Assembly: GCF_014650495.1 (NCBI RefSeq) | Contig: NZ_BMVB01000008.1 | Coordinates: forward strand, 289,223-353,222 | Length of the DNA stretch: 64,000 nucleotides | Direction of reading: 5' to 3' | DNA from: Streptomyces cinnamoneus | Lineage (GTDB): Bacteria; Actinomycetota; Actinomycetes; Streptomycetales; Streptomycetaceae | Shown here: positions 52,296 through 63,937 of the stretch, one piece after another | Layout: every line of letters starts with the position of its first letter | Position numbering within the stretch: position 1 is the first letter of the stretch | Notes under the pieces: model-generated | The model's database searches: none | What the model saw: only the letters and a program-made list of their open reading frames with translations | Told to the model about the DNA's origin: nothing | Made by a program: the position numbers and the translations under genes

Positions 52296-52483
52296 CGGTG
52301 CACCGCCCGCAGATGGAGACCCATGACATCGGCCATGGCTGCGGCCACGGTCTTATCGCCCCGGCGAACGGCTTCGTAGCGGCGCTCTTTGATCTCTCTG
52401 CAGCCGAGGCAGGGTGCTGATGGCGACTCAGCGGGCTGGAAAGAGCCCGTCGTAGGGGCGGTCGTGCGGTGTTCGTCGTACAC
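52292..52483 (-). CDS. small CxxC protein
   Basis: 63 residues; APCLGCREIKERRYEAVRRG and a helical C terminus ADVMGLHLRAVHR. GTG 52483 has GAGGGG upstream. First of the four small genes transcribed away from the GntR gene; translationally coupled to the second. No function known. Confidence 0.6.
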   Translation of the reverse strand: MYDEHRTTAPTTGSFQPAESPSAPCLGCREIKERRYEAVRRGDKTVAAAMADVMGLHLRAVHR

Positions 52484-52544
52484 CTGGACCCCTCATCCGG
52501 TGAAGGGACGGGGCATTGCACGAAGGGATGTCTGACGCCGAGGC

Positions 52545-52562
52545 GACATCTCTAGAGATGTC
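52545..52562. promoter_or_regulatory. perfect 18-bp operator palindrome
   Basis: GACATCTCTAGAGATGTC, with TTGACA on the minus strand overlapping its edge as a -35 box. It lies in the divergent gap 62 bases before the first small gene and about 100 before the GntR start, and is the obvious GntR binding site. Confidence 0.75.
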
Positions 52563-52663
52563 AACGCCCTTGAGTGGCAAGGCCGGAGGGCTGTTGGTGC
52601 CCCGAGTCTCTGACGGCGGTTCACCGCCCCGTACGCTGTCAAGGGAAGAGAGGTGATCACCCG

Positions 52664-53422
52664 ATGGCCAGCCAGGGCACCGGCCGCCGGCCCAAGTACC
52701 AGCGGATCGCTGCCGAGCTGCGCGATGCGATTCAGGCAGGTGAGTACGGCCCGGGTGACCGGCTACCCGGCGAGAACGAGCTGATGGCTGCGCACAACGT
52801 GGCACGCATGACAGCCCGCCAGGCACTGGGTGTCCTGCAGAACGAAGGCATTGCCGAGGCCCGCAAGGGTGCCGGGGTGTTCGTGCGCTCCTTCCGCCCC
52901 TTGCGACGGCGGGGGATCCGGCGTCTGGCCGAGTCGACATGGGGTGCCGGGCTGTCCATCTGGTCGGCGGACGTCGGGGATCGGGCGCTGATCGTCGACC
53001 GGGTCGACGTCGTCGAGCGTGCCGCGCCGCAGCGAGTGGCCGAAGTGCTGGGCCTGGAGTCCGGCGCGACAGTGTGCGTCAGGAGTCGGCGCTTCGTTCT
53101 CGACGGGAAGCCGGTTCAGCTGTCCGCCTCGTATCTGCCCGCCGGCCTCGTGGCCGGATCCGCGATCACGCGGGAGGACACCGGGCCGGGAGGCACGTAC
53201 GCGCGTCTCGCGGAACTGGGTCACAAACCGGTGCGCTTCCGCGAGGAGATCCGCACCCGGATGCCCTCCGCGGACGAAGCCGAGCAACTCGCCCTCTCGC
53301 CGGGTACGCCCGTCGTGCACATCTGCCGCACGGCATTCGCCGAGGGCGGCAACGCCGTCGCGGTCAGCGAGATGACGTTGGATTCCGCGTCGTACGTGCT
53401 GGAGTACGAGTTCGACGCCTGA
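52664..53422 (+). CDS. GntR/UTRA-family regulator
   Basis: 252 residues: winged helix-turn-helix (YGPGDRLPGENELMAAHNVA trimmed to LPGENELMAAH) and UTRA effector domain (VCVRSRRFVLDGKPVQ, VHICRTAF, SEMTLDSASYVLEYEF). It resembles the KorSA-like protein of the integrated element in architecture. ATG 52664; GAGAGGTGA upstream. Likely represses itself and the divergent four small genes through the 18-bp palindrome. Confidence 0.88.
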   Translation: MASQGTGRRPKYQRIAAELRDAIQAGEYGPGDRLPGENELMAAHNVARMTARQALGVLQNEGIAEARKGAGVFVRSFRPLRRRGIRRLAESTWGAGLSIWSADVGDRALIVDRVDVVERAAPQRVAEVLGLESGATVCVRSRRFVLDGKPVQLSASYLPAGLVAGSAITREDTGPGGTYARLAELGHKPVRFREEIRTRMPSADEAEQLALSPGTPVVHICRTAFAEGGNAVAVSEMTLDSASYVLEYEFDA

Positions 53423-53460
53423 TGCCCCGCAAGCGGCGAGGCGCAGGTCACATTCGTCCA

Positions 53461-53487
53461 TGTCACAGGGCGGCGGGCTGTCTCGTC
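53461..53487 (+). promoter_or_regulatory. ECF41-type sigma promoter
   Basis: TGTCACA (53461-53467), 16-base spacer, CGTC (53484-53487): the exact form reported for promoters used by ECF41 sigma factors. It lies 39 bases before the decarboxylase-like gene, and an ECF41 gene follows. Confidence 0.75.
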
Positions 53488-53526
53488 TCAGGGGTGCAGG
53501 CACCGACCACCGCTGAGGAGCACACC

Positions 53527-54000
53527 GTGAACGCGCGACTGAACTACTTCGCCAGCCCCACCGCCGGCAAGGCCCTCAAGCACTTCATGGCCGCGGGCAA
53601 GGCGCTCAAGGACTCGCCGCTGCCGGCTGCGACGCAGGAGCTGGTGGCGCTGCGCGTGAGCCAGATCAACGGGTGCGCCGCCTGCATCGACATGCACACC
53701 AAGGAGGCCGCCGCTGCCGGCGAGAACCCGGTGCGGCTGAACCTGGTCGCGGCGTGGCGTGAGGCCACGGTCTTCACCGAGGCCGAGCGTGCCGCGCTGG
53801 AGCTGGCCGAGGAGGGGACCCGGGTCGCGGACGCGGCCACGGGCGTGAGCGACGAGGTGTGGGCCTCCGCTGCCAAGCACTACGACGAGGAACAGCTCAT
53901 GGCCCTGGTCTTCCTGGTCTCCTTCATGAACGCTGCGAACCGGCTGAACATCATCACCCAGCAGCCGGCCGGCGACTACGAGCCCGGGCAGTTCCACTGA
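53527..54000 (+). CDS. carboxymuconolactone decarboxylase/AhpD-like protein
   Basis: 157 residues with the AhpD-type redox motif CAACIDMH (CxxCxxxH) after LVALRVSQINGC trimmed to SQINGCAACIDMH. Such proteins act as alkylhydroperoxidase-like enzymes and are the typical partner of ECF41 sigma factors. GTG 53527 has GAGGAG upstream. The ECF41-type promoter precedes it and the sigma gene starts 52 bases downstream, so the two probably form an autoregulated operon. Confidence 0.92.
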   Translation: MNARLNYFASPTAGKALKHFMAAGKALKDSPLPAATQELVALRVSQINGCAACIDMHTKEAAAAGENPVRLNLVAAWREATVFTEAERAALELAEEGTRVADAATGVSDEVWASAAKHYDEEQLMALVFLVSFMNAANRLNIITQQPAGDYEPGQFH

Positions 54001-54052
54001 GCGTGGCGGGAGGACGTTAACCTGACGTGGCGTCAAGGGGAGGGGATCCGGC

Positions 54053-55024
54053 GTGAACAAGGTCGACAAGGTCGACAAGGTCGACAAGGTCGACAAGGTC
54101 GACAAGGTCGACAAGGCCGAGGAGTTCGAGGAGCTGCGTCCGCTGCTGTTCTCGATCGCCTACCGGATTCTGGGCAGCGTGAGCGAGGCCGAGGATGCGG
54201 TGCAGGAGACGTGGCTGCGCTTCGACGGCACGACGACCCTCCCCACGTCGGCCAAGGCTTTTCTGTCCACCGCGGTGACGCGCGTCTCGATCGACGTGCT
54301 GCGCTCCGCGCGCGTGCGACGGGAGGAGTACGTGGGCCCCTGGTTCCCGGAACCGTTGCTGAGCGATCCGTATCAGGATCCGGCGCGTGCGGCGGAGCTG
54401 GCCGACTCCGTGTCGATGGCGGCGCTTCTGCTGCTGGAGCGGCTGAGCCCGCTGGAGCGGTCGGTGTTCGTGCTGCGGGAGGTGTTCGGCTTCGGGTTCG
54501 ACGAGGTCGCCGCGGCGGTGGAGCGTTCGGAGTGGGCGTGCCGGCAGCTGCTGGTACGGGCGCGGCGCCACATGCAGGCCGGGCGGCCACGGTTCGCAGC
54601 GGACCGTCGGGAGCGGCAGGAGCTGGCGGCGCGGTTCTTCGACGCGCTGAAGGACGGCGACATGGGCGCGCTGCAGAAGCTGCTGGCCGCCGACGTCCAC
54701 ATGGCCGGGGACGGCGGCGGCAAGGCCCCGCAGCTGGCCAGGGCCATCGTCGGGGCCGAGAACGTGGCCCGGCTGCTCGCCTCAGTCTTCCCCTGGATGG
54801 CCCGGATCGACGTCACGTTCGAGCCGCGCGAGATCAACGGCCAGCCCGGCGCGGTCTTCCGCGACCGGGACGGCAAGGTCCTGCACACCCTGGCCCTGGA
54901 GATGCTCGACGGGAAGATCCAGGCCATCCGCTCGGTGATCAACCCCGACAAGCTCGGCCACCTCGGGCCGGTCGCCGACGCCTGGGCCGTCGACCGCGAG
55001 GTGAAGCAGGCCCGTCGACAGTAG
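54053..55024 (+). CDS. ECF41-family RNA polymerase sigma factor
   Basis: 323 residues. Region 2 (about 25-95: FSIAYRILGSVSEAEDAVQE core), region 4 (about 125-180: LSPLERSVFVLREVFGFGF core) and a SnoaL-like C-terminal domain (190-310) with the ECF41 signatures DGGGK and NPDKL, which modulates the sigma factor in place of an anti-sigma. An unusual N-terminal tract of six VDK triplets comes from a 9-bp repeat. GTG 54053 has GGGGAGGGG upstream. Confidence 0.92.
   Translation: MNKVDKVDKVDKVDKVDKVDKAEEFEELRPLLFSIAYRILGSVSEAEDAVQETWLRFDGTTTLPTSAKAFLSTAVTRVSIDVLRSARVRREEYVGPWFPEPLLSDPYQDPARAAELADSVSMAALLLLERLSPLERSVFVLREVFGFGFDEVAAAVERSEWACRQLLVRARRHMQAGRPRFAADRRERQELAARFFDALKDGDMGALQKLLAADVHMAGDGGGKAPQLARAIVGAENVARLLASVFPWMARIDVTFEPREINGQPGAVFRDRDGKVLHTLALEMLDGKIQAIRSVINPDKLGHLGPVADAWAVDREVKQARRQ
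54062..54115 (+). repeat. GTCGACAAG x6 coding minisatellite
   Basis: Six perfect copies of a 9-base unit encode VDKVDKVDK and so on at the start of the sigma factor. The reading frame is kept whatever the copy number, so length variation between strains is expected. Confidence 0.95.
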
Positions 55025-55037
55025 CCCCCCCGCTGTC

Positions 55038-55670
55038 TCAGTCGAAGCGGATGTGCCTCGCCCCCGTCCAGGCCCGTCGCAGGCGGCCCCGGAGGGGGCT
55101 GTCCGTGTTCGGGGTCAGGGTGAGTCCCGCCGAGGCGGCCACGTGGTCGGCCACCTGCGCGACGGTGACGTCGTCCGTCCATACGTGCTCGCCGAATTCG
55201 GCTCCGCGCAACCGCTCCAGGCACACGTCGAGCTTCGTGACGGCGAAGCTCTCGCGCCGCAAAGGCGCGTCCTTGCCCGCCACCAGCTGGACGACGTGGC
55301 CGAAGCCGCGCTCGCGCAGGCGACGCAGCACCGTCTCCCGGCGGGCCAGCAACGAGAAGTGGCGGACGTCGTGACCGCGTTCCCGCAGCCGGCCGACGGT
55401 CTCGTCGAAGTACTTCGGTTCGACGACCGTCATGGGGACGATGACCGGACCGTGGTGCCGGGTGAGGGCGAGGTCCAGCACCTCGTAGACGCCCTGGCGC
55501 CAGGCCGGGAGGTCCTGGAAGTCGCCGCGCAGGGCCGGCGGCAGCATCCGGTGCAGGCCGAAGCCGGCGTGCTCGGGGTCGCAGATGACGCTGCCGGGCA
55601 GGCGGCGGTGGAGTTCGTGGGCGGTCTGGGTCTTGCCGCCGCCGAAGGGGCCGTTGATCCACACAAGCAT
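55038..55670 (-). CDS. TmrB-like P-loop kinase/ATPase
   Basis: 210 residues. Begins MLVWINGPFGGGKTQTAHEL with a Walker A (GPFGGGKT, residues 7-14), then an LID-like RRETVLRRLRERG. The tunicamycin-resistance protein TmrB and shikimate/adenylate kinase-like ATPases have the same start, so a role in resistance is possible but unproven. ATG 55670. Convergent with the sigma gene, 13 bases apart. Confidence 0.8.
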   Translation of the reverse strand: MLVWINGPFGGGKTQTAHELHRRLPGSVICDPEHAGFGLHRMLPPALRGDFQDLPAWRQGVYEVLDLALTRHHGPVIVPMTVVEPKYFDETVGRLRERGHDVRHFSLLARRETVLRRLRERGFGHVVQLVAGKDAPLRRESFAVTKLDVCLERLRGAEFGEHVWTDDVTVAQVADHVAASAGLTLTPNTDSPLRGRLRRAWTGARHIRFD

Positions 55671-55802
55671 GTGCGGAGTCTAGGGACGACGGCCTCTGGC
55701 CTGCGTAAACGGTGCGGTCGCGGTCCGTTTGCGCGCTGCCTATCGTGAGAAGTGGGGGTAGTGGCGTCCTCGATGAGCAGGAGTCGACGCAGAGGAGGAG
55801 CC

Positions 55803-56168
55803 ATGACGTCGATGAGCCGGGAGGAGACGCCCGTCACCGTCCAGGGCGAAGGAGTCGAGGTGCGTACGCAGGACATCGGCGGCGGCATGGCCGTGATGTT
55901 CATGCGCGCCGGCAAAGGGACGGACCTGGGGCCGTTGCTCAAGGGCCTGCCCGACGACCTGTGCCAGTGCCCGCACTGGGGGTTGCTGACCAAGGGACGG
56001 GTCAGGATCAGGACGAAGGACGGCGAGAAGATGTACGAGGCCGGGCAAGCCTTCTACTGGGCCCCTGGGCACGCTCCCGAGATGGTGGAGGACACGGAGT
56101 TCGTGGACTTCTCGCCGACGGGGGAGCTGGACAAGGTGATGGGACACGTCAAGACGCAGATGGGGTGA
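55803..56168 (+). CDS. cupin-domain protein
   Basis: 121 residues, single cupin fold: CPHWGLLTKGRVRI (first conserved box, one His) and YWAPGHAPEMVEDTEFVDFS (second box) cut to YWAPGHAPEM. GAGGAGGAG before ATG 55803 is a very strong ribosome site. No partner gene in the same direction within 1.4 kb. Substrate unknown. Confidence 0.82.
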   Translation: MTSMSREETPVTVQGEGVEVRTQDIGGGMAVMFMRAGKGTDLGPLLKGLPDDLCQCPHWGLLTKGRVRIRTKDGEKMYEAGQAFYWAPGHAPEMVEDTEFVDFSPTGELDKVMGHVKTQMG

Positions 56169-59780
<3,612 letters not shown>

Positions 59781-59793
59781 CCAGGAGAGGGCC

Positions 59794-60075
59794 TCAAGCC
59801 CGTAGCCAGATGACCAGGGCAGCCGCGGTCACAGTGCCGAGGAAGACATATCCGCGCTTGTCGTAACGGGTCGCGACGGCGCGGGGGTTCTTCAGCTTGT
59901 TGATGGCCCTCTCGACGGTGTTGCGTTTCAGCGACACTGTCAGGCTTCTTGCGGGGCCTGCCCAGCCCAAGTCTGGGGACCCGGATCTTCTCGGCACCGG
60001 CGCGAACTGGGTGCAGTCGGCCCGCTGCCCCGGCGTGACGATCAGGGACAGCTGCAGATCAAACGACGGTTGCAT
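59794..60075 (-). pseudogene. internally deleted IS5-type transposase
   Basis: A remnant read on the minus strand: SLIVTPGQRADCTQF from the middle of an IS5-family transposase is followed, after a short out-of-family stretch, by the C-terminal RNTVERAINKLKNPRAVATR core (with the DDE glutamate) and YDKRGYVFLGT. About 100 central residues and the N terminus are missing, so it cannot be active. Confidence 0.8.
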
Positions 60076-60093
60076 GATCGGCCGGACGGCTCC
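60054..60093. repeat. 40-bp direct repeat, left copy
   Basis: Matches 63885-63924 at 37 of 40 positions in the same orientation. This copy overlaps the transposase remnant and ends exactly where the 32-bp inverted repeat starts. Confidence 0.85.
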
Positions 60094-60185
60094 GGGGATC
60101 GGGGAACTGCGAGGCCGACCCCGTGGACGGCCGAACACGCGCGCAAGGCCGATCACGGGGTCGGCGTCGCAGTTCCCCGATCCCC
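60094..60185. repeat. 32-bp inverted repeat at the esterase 3' end
   Basis: 60094-60125 and 60154-60185 are complementary at 31 of 32 positions with a 28-base loop. The right arm lies within the esterase's last codons. It may be the esterase terminator or a small element's end. Confidence 0.85.
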
Positions 60186-61619
60186 TGATGATGAGACCGT
60201 GCCGTAGGCCCGGAGGGTTTCGGCCGGGTCGCCGGGGCGGCCTCGCAGGGTGGCGTCCAGAAAGGCGAGGGTGGCCGCGGCGACGACGCGCGGGCTCTCG
60301 GTGCGGCCCAGGGTGCCGACGATCGAGGGCACCGGCGGCAGGTAGAGCGGGCCGTCCATGAAGGTGAGGTGCCCGGCGCCGGGGATGGTGAGCCGGTAGC
60401 TCGTCGCGGTGCTGTGCCCGAGGGCCTCGGTGAGCCGGGGCAGGTAGCGCGGGTCGGTGCCGGCGGTGATCTCCTGGGTGAGCGCGAGCGCCGGCTGCTG
60501 GAGGGCGGGCGCGGTGGGGCCGTGGGGGTAGCCGTCCAGGTCGACGACGGCGTCGAACCGGCGGTCCTGCCGGGCCGCCTGCAGGGCGGCGGCTCCGCCC
60601 AGGGAGTGGCCGGCCACCGCGGCGCGGCCGGTGTCCAGGCGTCCGGTCAGCGGGTCGGCGGTCTCACCGCGGTCCAGTCGCTCCAGCCGGGTGAGGACGA
60701 AGCCGAGGTCGGCGGCCCGGACGGCGGTCCAGCCGGAGGCCAGCTCCTCGTCCCTGTCGCGGTCCCCGGAGGAGGCGGTGGTTGCGCGGATCGTGCGGCC
60801 GTCGGCGAGGACGACGACGGCGGAGTCGTACGGGTGGTCGAGAGCGGCGACCAGGTAGCCGTGGCTGGCCAGCTCCTCCGCCCAGGCAGTGTTCTGGGAC
60901 CGCACCCCGCCCGACCCCGGAGAGAACAGGACGACGGGGAACCGCTCTCCCCCGCCGGCCACCGGGGCATCGGCGACCGCGCGGCTGCGGGCCCTCGGGA
61001 CGCCGTCGACCAGGAAACCGGGCAGGCCGACCCCGCCGGCGAGGGCCTCGGAGACGGTCCGCGCCTCGCCCTCCGTGCGTCCCAGGTACTGGGCCCGAGG
61101 GGCGCCCGCTGGGATCTTCTGCGCCGGGTACCAGAGCTGGACCACGACCGTGCGCCGGTCGTCCGGGTCGGCGGTGAAGCTCTCGGGGCGGAGCGGGTCG
61201 GTCCACTGCGCCACCCGGGTGCCGACCGCGAAGTCGCCCGTCGGCTCGGGGAAGACGGGCACGGGGGAGGCCCAGGCGGCCACCGGGCCGGTGGCGATCA
61301 GGCCGGCGCAGGCCAGCGATCCCGGCAGGGCCAGCCACCAGCGGGCCCGCCGCGCCGGTCGGCCGGTACGGCGCCGCAGCAGGGGCGGGAGGGCGAACGC
61401 CGAGGCGACGGCGGCGCCGGCCAGGACCGGCAGCATCTGCCAGCGGATCCCCGCCATGCCCAGCACGATCGCCGACGGTACGAGGACCGCCCCGGCCGCG
61501 ACGGTGCCGGGCCGGCGGGCGGCCGGGGGGAGCCAGCGCGCCACCAGCAGCGCGACGGCGCCCAGCAGGACGAGGACTTCCGGAAGGGACAGGAACAGCC
61601 CCGGGATGGTTTCGGTCAC
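60153..61619 (-). CDS. membrane-anchored alpha/beta hydrolase (esterase/PAF-AH-like)
   Basis: 488 residues. Three or four membrane segments fill residues 1-130; the external domain has the nucleophile elbow AGHSLGGAAA, upstream VVLFSPGSGG, LDHPYDS and a terminal His in GAGHLTFMD, as in platelet-activating-factor acetylhydrolase-like lipases. GTG 61619 is used; the C terminus (GDRGTATPTP) ends inside the inverted repeat. Divergent from the kinase/regulator pair, its likely controller. Confidence 0.85.
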   Translation of the reverse strand: MTETIPGLFLSLPEVLVLLGAVALLVARWLPPAARRPGTVAAGAVLVPSAIVLGMAGIRWQMLPVLAGAAVASAFALPPLLRRRTGRPARRARWWLALPGSLACAGLIATGPVAAWASPVPVFPEPTGDFAVGTRVAQWTDPLRPESFTADPDDRRTVVVQLWYPAQKIPAGAPRAQYLGRTEGEARTVSEALAGGVGLPGFLVDGVPRARSRAVADAPVAGGGERFPVVLFSPGSGGVRSQNTAWAEELASHGYLVAALDHPYDSAVVVLADGRTIRATTASSGDRDRDEELASGWTAVRAADLGFVLTRLERLDRGETADPLTGRLDTGRAAVAGHSLGGAAALQAARQDRRFDAVVDLDGYPHGPTAPALQQPALALTQEITAGTDPRYLPRLTEALGHSTATSYRLTIPGAGHLTFMDGPLYLPPVPSIVGTLGRTESPRVVAAATLAFLDATLRGRPGDPAETLRAYGTVSSSGDRGTATPTP

Positions 61620-61913
61620 CCGGCCATGCTCGGCGCCGGGCCCGCGCCGCCGCATCGGCCCCGGGTCGCCGCCGACGGCGACCGGGGTGGCAACCGGGGC
61701 GGGCCGCGGTGCGACCGGAGTGGCAACCGGGCACCCCGGACCGGCGGCCGGCCTGCGACCGCAGGAGGTGGCACGTCTCCTCCTGTGGTCGTACCCCTGC
61801 CTGGTGCGCTCCGACGCCGGGCTCATGTGCGGCGCGGACCCGCGGCCTAGGCTGCGGCTGTACACGGTGGCGGCCCCGGCCGGGCCGCCACGACGACCGA
61901 TCGGCGGAGAGGT

Positions 61914-63068
61914 GTGACGGTGCGCCACCGGGACCGGGTACCGCCCCTGGTGTGGGACTCGGTGTTGCCGGCGCTGCTCCTGCTCAACGTCGTGACCACG
62001 TACCCGGCACGGGAGCTGCCGGTGGCGGCGGCGCTCACCGCCGCCCTGGTGCTGCCCCTGGTGTGGCGGCGCCGGGTCCCGCTCGCGGTGTTCGCCGCCG
62101 TGGTGGCCGCGGCGTTCGTCCAGTGGCTGGCGGACGTCCAACTGCCCGCGGACATCGCCCTGCTGGTGGCCCTGTACACGGCGGCCGCGCACACGGGCCG
62201 GCGCGGCACGCTGCTCGCCGCCGCCGTCGTGGAGGGCGGGGCCGTGCTGGCCTGCCTGCGCTGGGCACCGGACGGCGCGTTCCTGACCCCGTTCGTCGCG
62301 CTCTCCGCAATGGTGGTCGCCGCCGCCGTCCTCGGGGTGAACGTGCGGACCGGCCGGGCCTACCTCGCCGCCGTGCAGGAGCGGGCCGAACGGCTGGCGC
62401 TGCACCAGGAGCAGCAGGCGCTGCTGGCCGTCGCCGAGGAGCGGGCCCGGATCACCCGCGAGATGCACGACATCGTCACCCACAACCTGTCCGTCATGGT
62501 CGCGCTCACCGACGCCGCCGTCTACGCGCAGCACAGGTCCCCAGAGCGGGCCACCGCCGCGATGCTGCAGATCTCCGAGACGGGCCGGCAGGCCCTCACC
62601 GACATGCGGCGCTCGTTGGGCGTCCTGCGGGCCGACGAGCCGGACGCCGAGCGCCACCCGCTGCCCGGCATCGCCCAGCTGGAGGCGCTCGCCGGCCAGA
62701 TGGCCGCCGCCGGGCTGCCGACCGGCCTTCAGGTCCGCGGCGGCCACGCCCATGTGCCGGCCACCGCACAACTCACCGTCTACCGCCTGGTGCAGGAAGC
62801 GTTGACCAACACCCTCAAGCACACCCCCGCCGGCACCCGCGCGACGGTCCTGGTCGAGTGCTCGGCCGGGAGCGTCGGCGTGGAGGTCACCGACAGCGGC
62901 TCCCGGCCGGCGCTTCCCGCCGCCGCACCGTCCGGCCACGGCATCCCCGGCATGCGCGAGCGCGCGGCCGCCTACGGGGGGACGCTGCGGGCCGGACCGC
63001 TTCCGGGCGGCGGCTGGGGTGTGCGGACCCGGCTCCTGCTGGGCAGCGGCGGGACGGGCGCCGCATGA
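61914..63068 (+). CDS. sensor histidine kinase (HisKA_3 family), second system
   Basis: 384 residues. Four or five membrane segments (15-145), dimerisation helix with His185 in REMHDIVTHN, N box VQEALTNTLKH and G box GHGIPGMRERA. Starts at GTG 61914 (GAGAGG upstream). Stop overlaps the response regulator start (ATGA). Divergent from the esterase gene across about 290 bases, which should contain the controlled promoters. Confidence 0.92.
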   Translation: MTVRHRDRVPPLVWDSVLPALLLLNVVTTYPARELPVAAALTAALVLPLVWRRRVPLAVFAAVVAAAFVQWLADVQLPADIALLVALYTAAAHTGRRGTLLAAAVVEGGAVLACLRWAPDGAFLTPFVALSAMVVAAAVLGVNVRTGRAYLAAVQERAERLALHQEQQALLAVAEERARITREMHDIVTHNLSVMVALTDAAVYAQHRSPERATAAMLQISETGRQALTDMRRSLGVLRADEPDAERHPLPGIAQLEALAGQMAAAGLPTGLQVRGGHAHVPATAQLTVYRLVQEALTNTLKHTPAGTRATVLVECSAGSVGVEVTDSGSRPALPAAAPSGHGIPGMRERAAAYGGTLRAGPLPGGGWGVRTRLLLGSGGTGAA

Positions 63069-63727
63069 CGATCCGCATCGTGATCGCCGACGACGAGGCG
63101 CTGCTCCGGATGGCCTTCGGCACGGTCCTGGAGGCCCAGCCCGACATGGTGCCGGTCGGCGAGGCCGCGGACGGCGCCCAGGCCGTCCGCCTCGCCCGGG
63201 AGCTGCGGCCCGAGGTCGTCCTGATGGACGTCCGGATGCCCGGGACGGACGGGATCGAGGCGACCCGGCAGGTCGTCGAGGTCTCCCCGGGGAGCAGGGT
63301 GCTGATCCTGACCACCTTCGACCTGGACGCGTACGCCTTCGCCGCGCTCGGCGCCGGGGCCTCGGGCTTCCTGCTGAAGAACACCCGGCCCGAGGAGCTG
63401 CTCACCGCGATCCGCAACGTCGCGTCGGGCGACGCGGTGCTCTCCCCGCGGATCACCCGGCGCCTGCTGGAGGACTTCCGTCCGCACCTGGCCGACGGGG
63501 GCACCGCCGTCCGCGACGAGCGGCTGGACCGGCTCAGCGCCCGGGAGCGCGAGGTGCTCGTCGAGGTCGGTCGCGGCCTGTCCAACGCCGAGATCGCGGC
63601 CGCCCTGTACCTCGCGGAGGCGACCGTGAAGTCCCATCTGGGGCGGATCCTGCTCAAGCTGGAGCTCCGCGACCGGATCCAGGCCGTGGTCTTCGCCCAC
63701 GAGAACCGCCTGGTCCCCCCGGCCTGA
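63065..63727 (+). CDS. NarL-type response regulator, second system
   Basis: 220 residues. Receiver with Asp55 (LMDVRMPG) and Lys in FLLKNTRP, then LuxR-type helix-turn-helix (LSAREREVLVEVGRGLSNAE core REREVL). Same architecture as the regulator at 7096-7767. ATG 63065 overlaps the kinase stop. Likely regulates the esterase and itself. Confidence 0.93.
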   Translation: MTIRIVIADDEALLRMAFGTVLEAQPDMVPVGEAADGAQAVRLARELRPEVVLMDVRMPGTDGIEATRQVVEVSPGSRVLILTTFDLDAYAFAALGAGASGFLLKNTRPEELLTAIRNVASGDAVLSPRITRRLLEDFRPHLADGGTAVRDERLDRLSAREREVLVEVGRGLSNAEIAAALYLAEATVKSHLGRILLKLELRDRIQAVVFAHENRLVPPA

Positions 63728-63746
63728 CGCCGGCCGAGGGCTGGGC

Positions 63747-63880
63747 TCAGAACAGCGGCCGGACCACGGCCCGGTCCGGGCCGACCACGTCGCCGACGGG
63801 GACGGCGCCGCCGGTGGGGCTGTTGCGGTGGTGGCGGGAGTCCGCGGAGTCGCCGCGGTGGTCGCCCTCGACCGGGAAGA
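63747..63880 (-). pseudogene. signal peptidase I, 3' fragment
   Basis: On the minus strand, CSFFPVEGDHRGDSADSRHH followed by TGGAVPVGDVVGPDRAVV: the catalytic-lysine-distal GDxRxxSxDSR box and C-terminal strand of type I signal peptidases, then a stop at 63747. The N-terminal anchor and the Ser/Lys dyad are missing; the frame runs into the 40-bp repeat. A truncated pseudogene. Confidence 0.75.
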
Positions 63881-63884
63881 ACGA

Positions 63885-63924
63885 GCAGATCAGACGACGG
63901 TTACATGATCGGCCGGACAGCTCC
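63885..63924. repeat. 40-bp direct repeat, right copy
   Basis: 37 of 40 bases match 60054-60093. It abuts the truncated signal-peptidase fragment and is followed by sequence of an apparent second mobile element. Confidence 0.85.
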
Positions 63925-63937
63925 TAGTAGTGCTTTG

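Noticed and set aside
54062..54115. CRISPR-like array
   Set aside because: Nine-base head-to-tail units without spacers; it is a coding minisatellite. No CRISPR array or cas gene was seen anywhere in the window.
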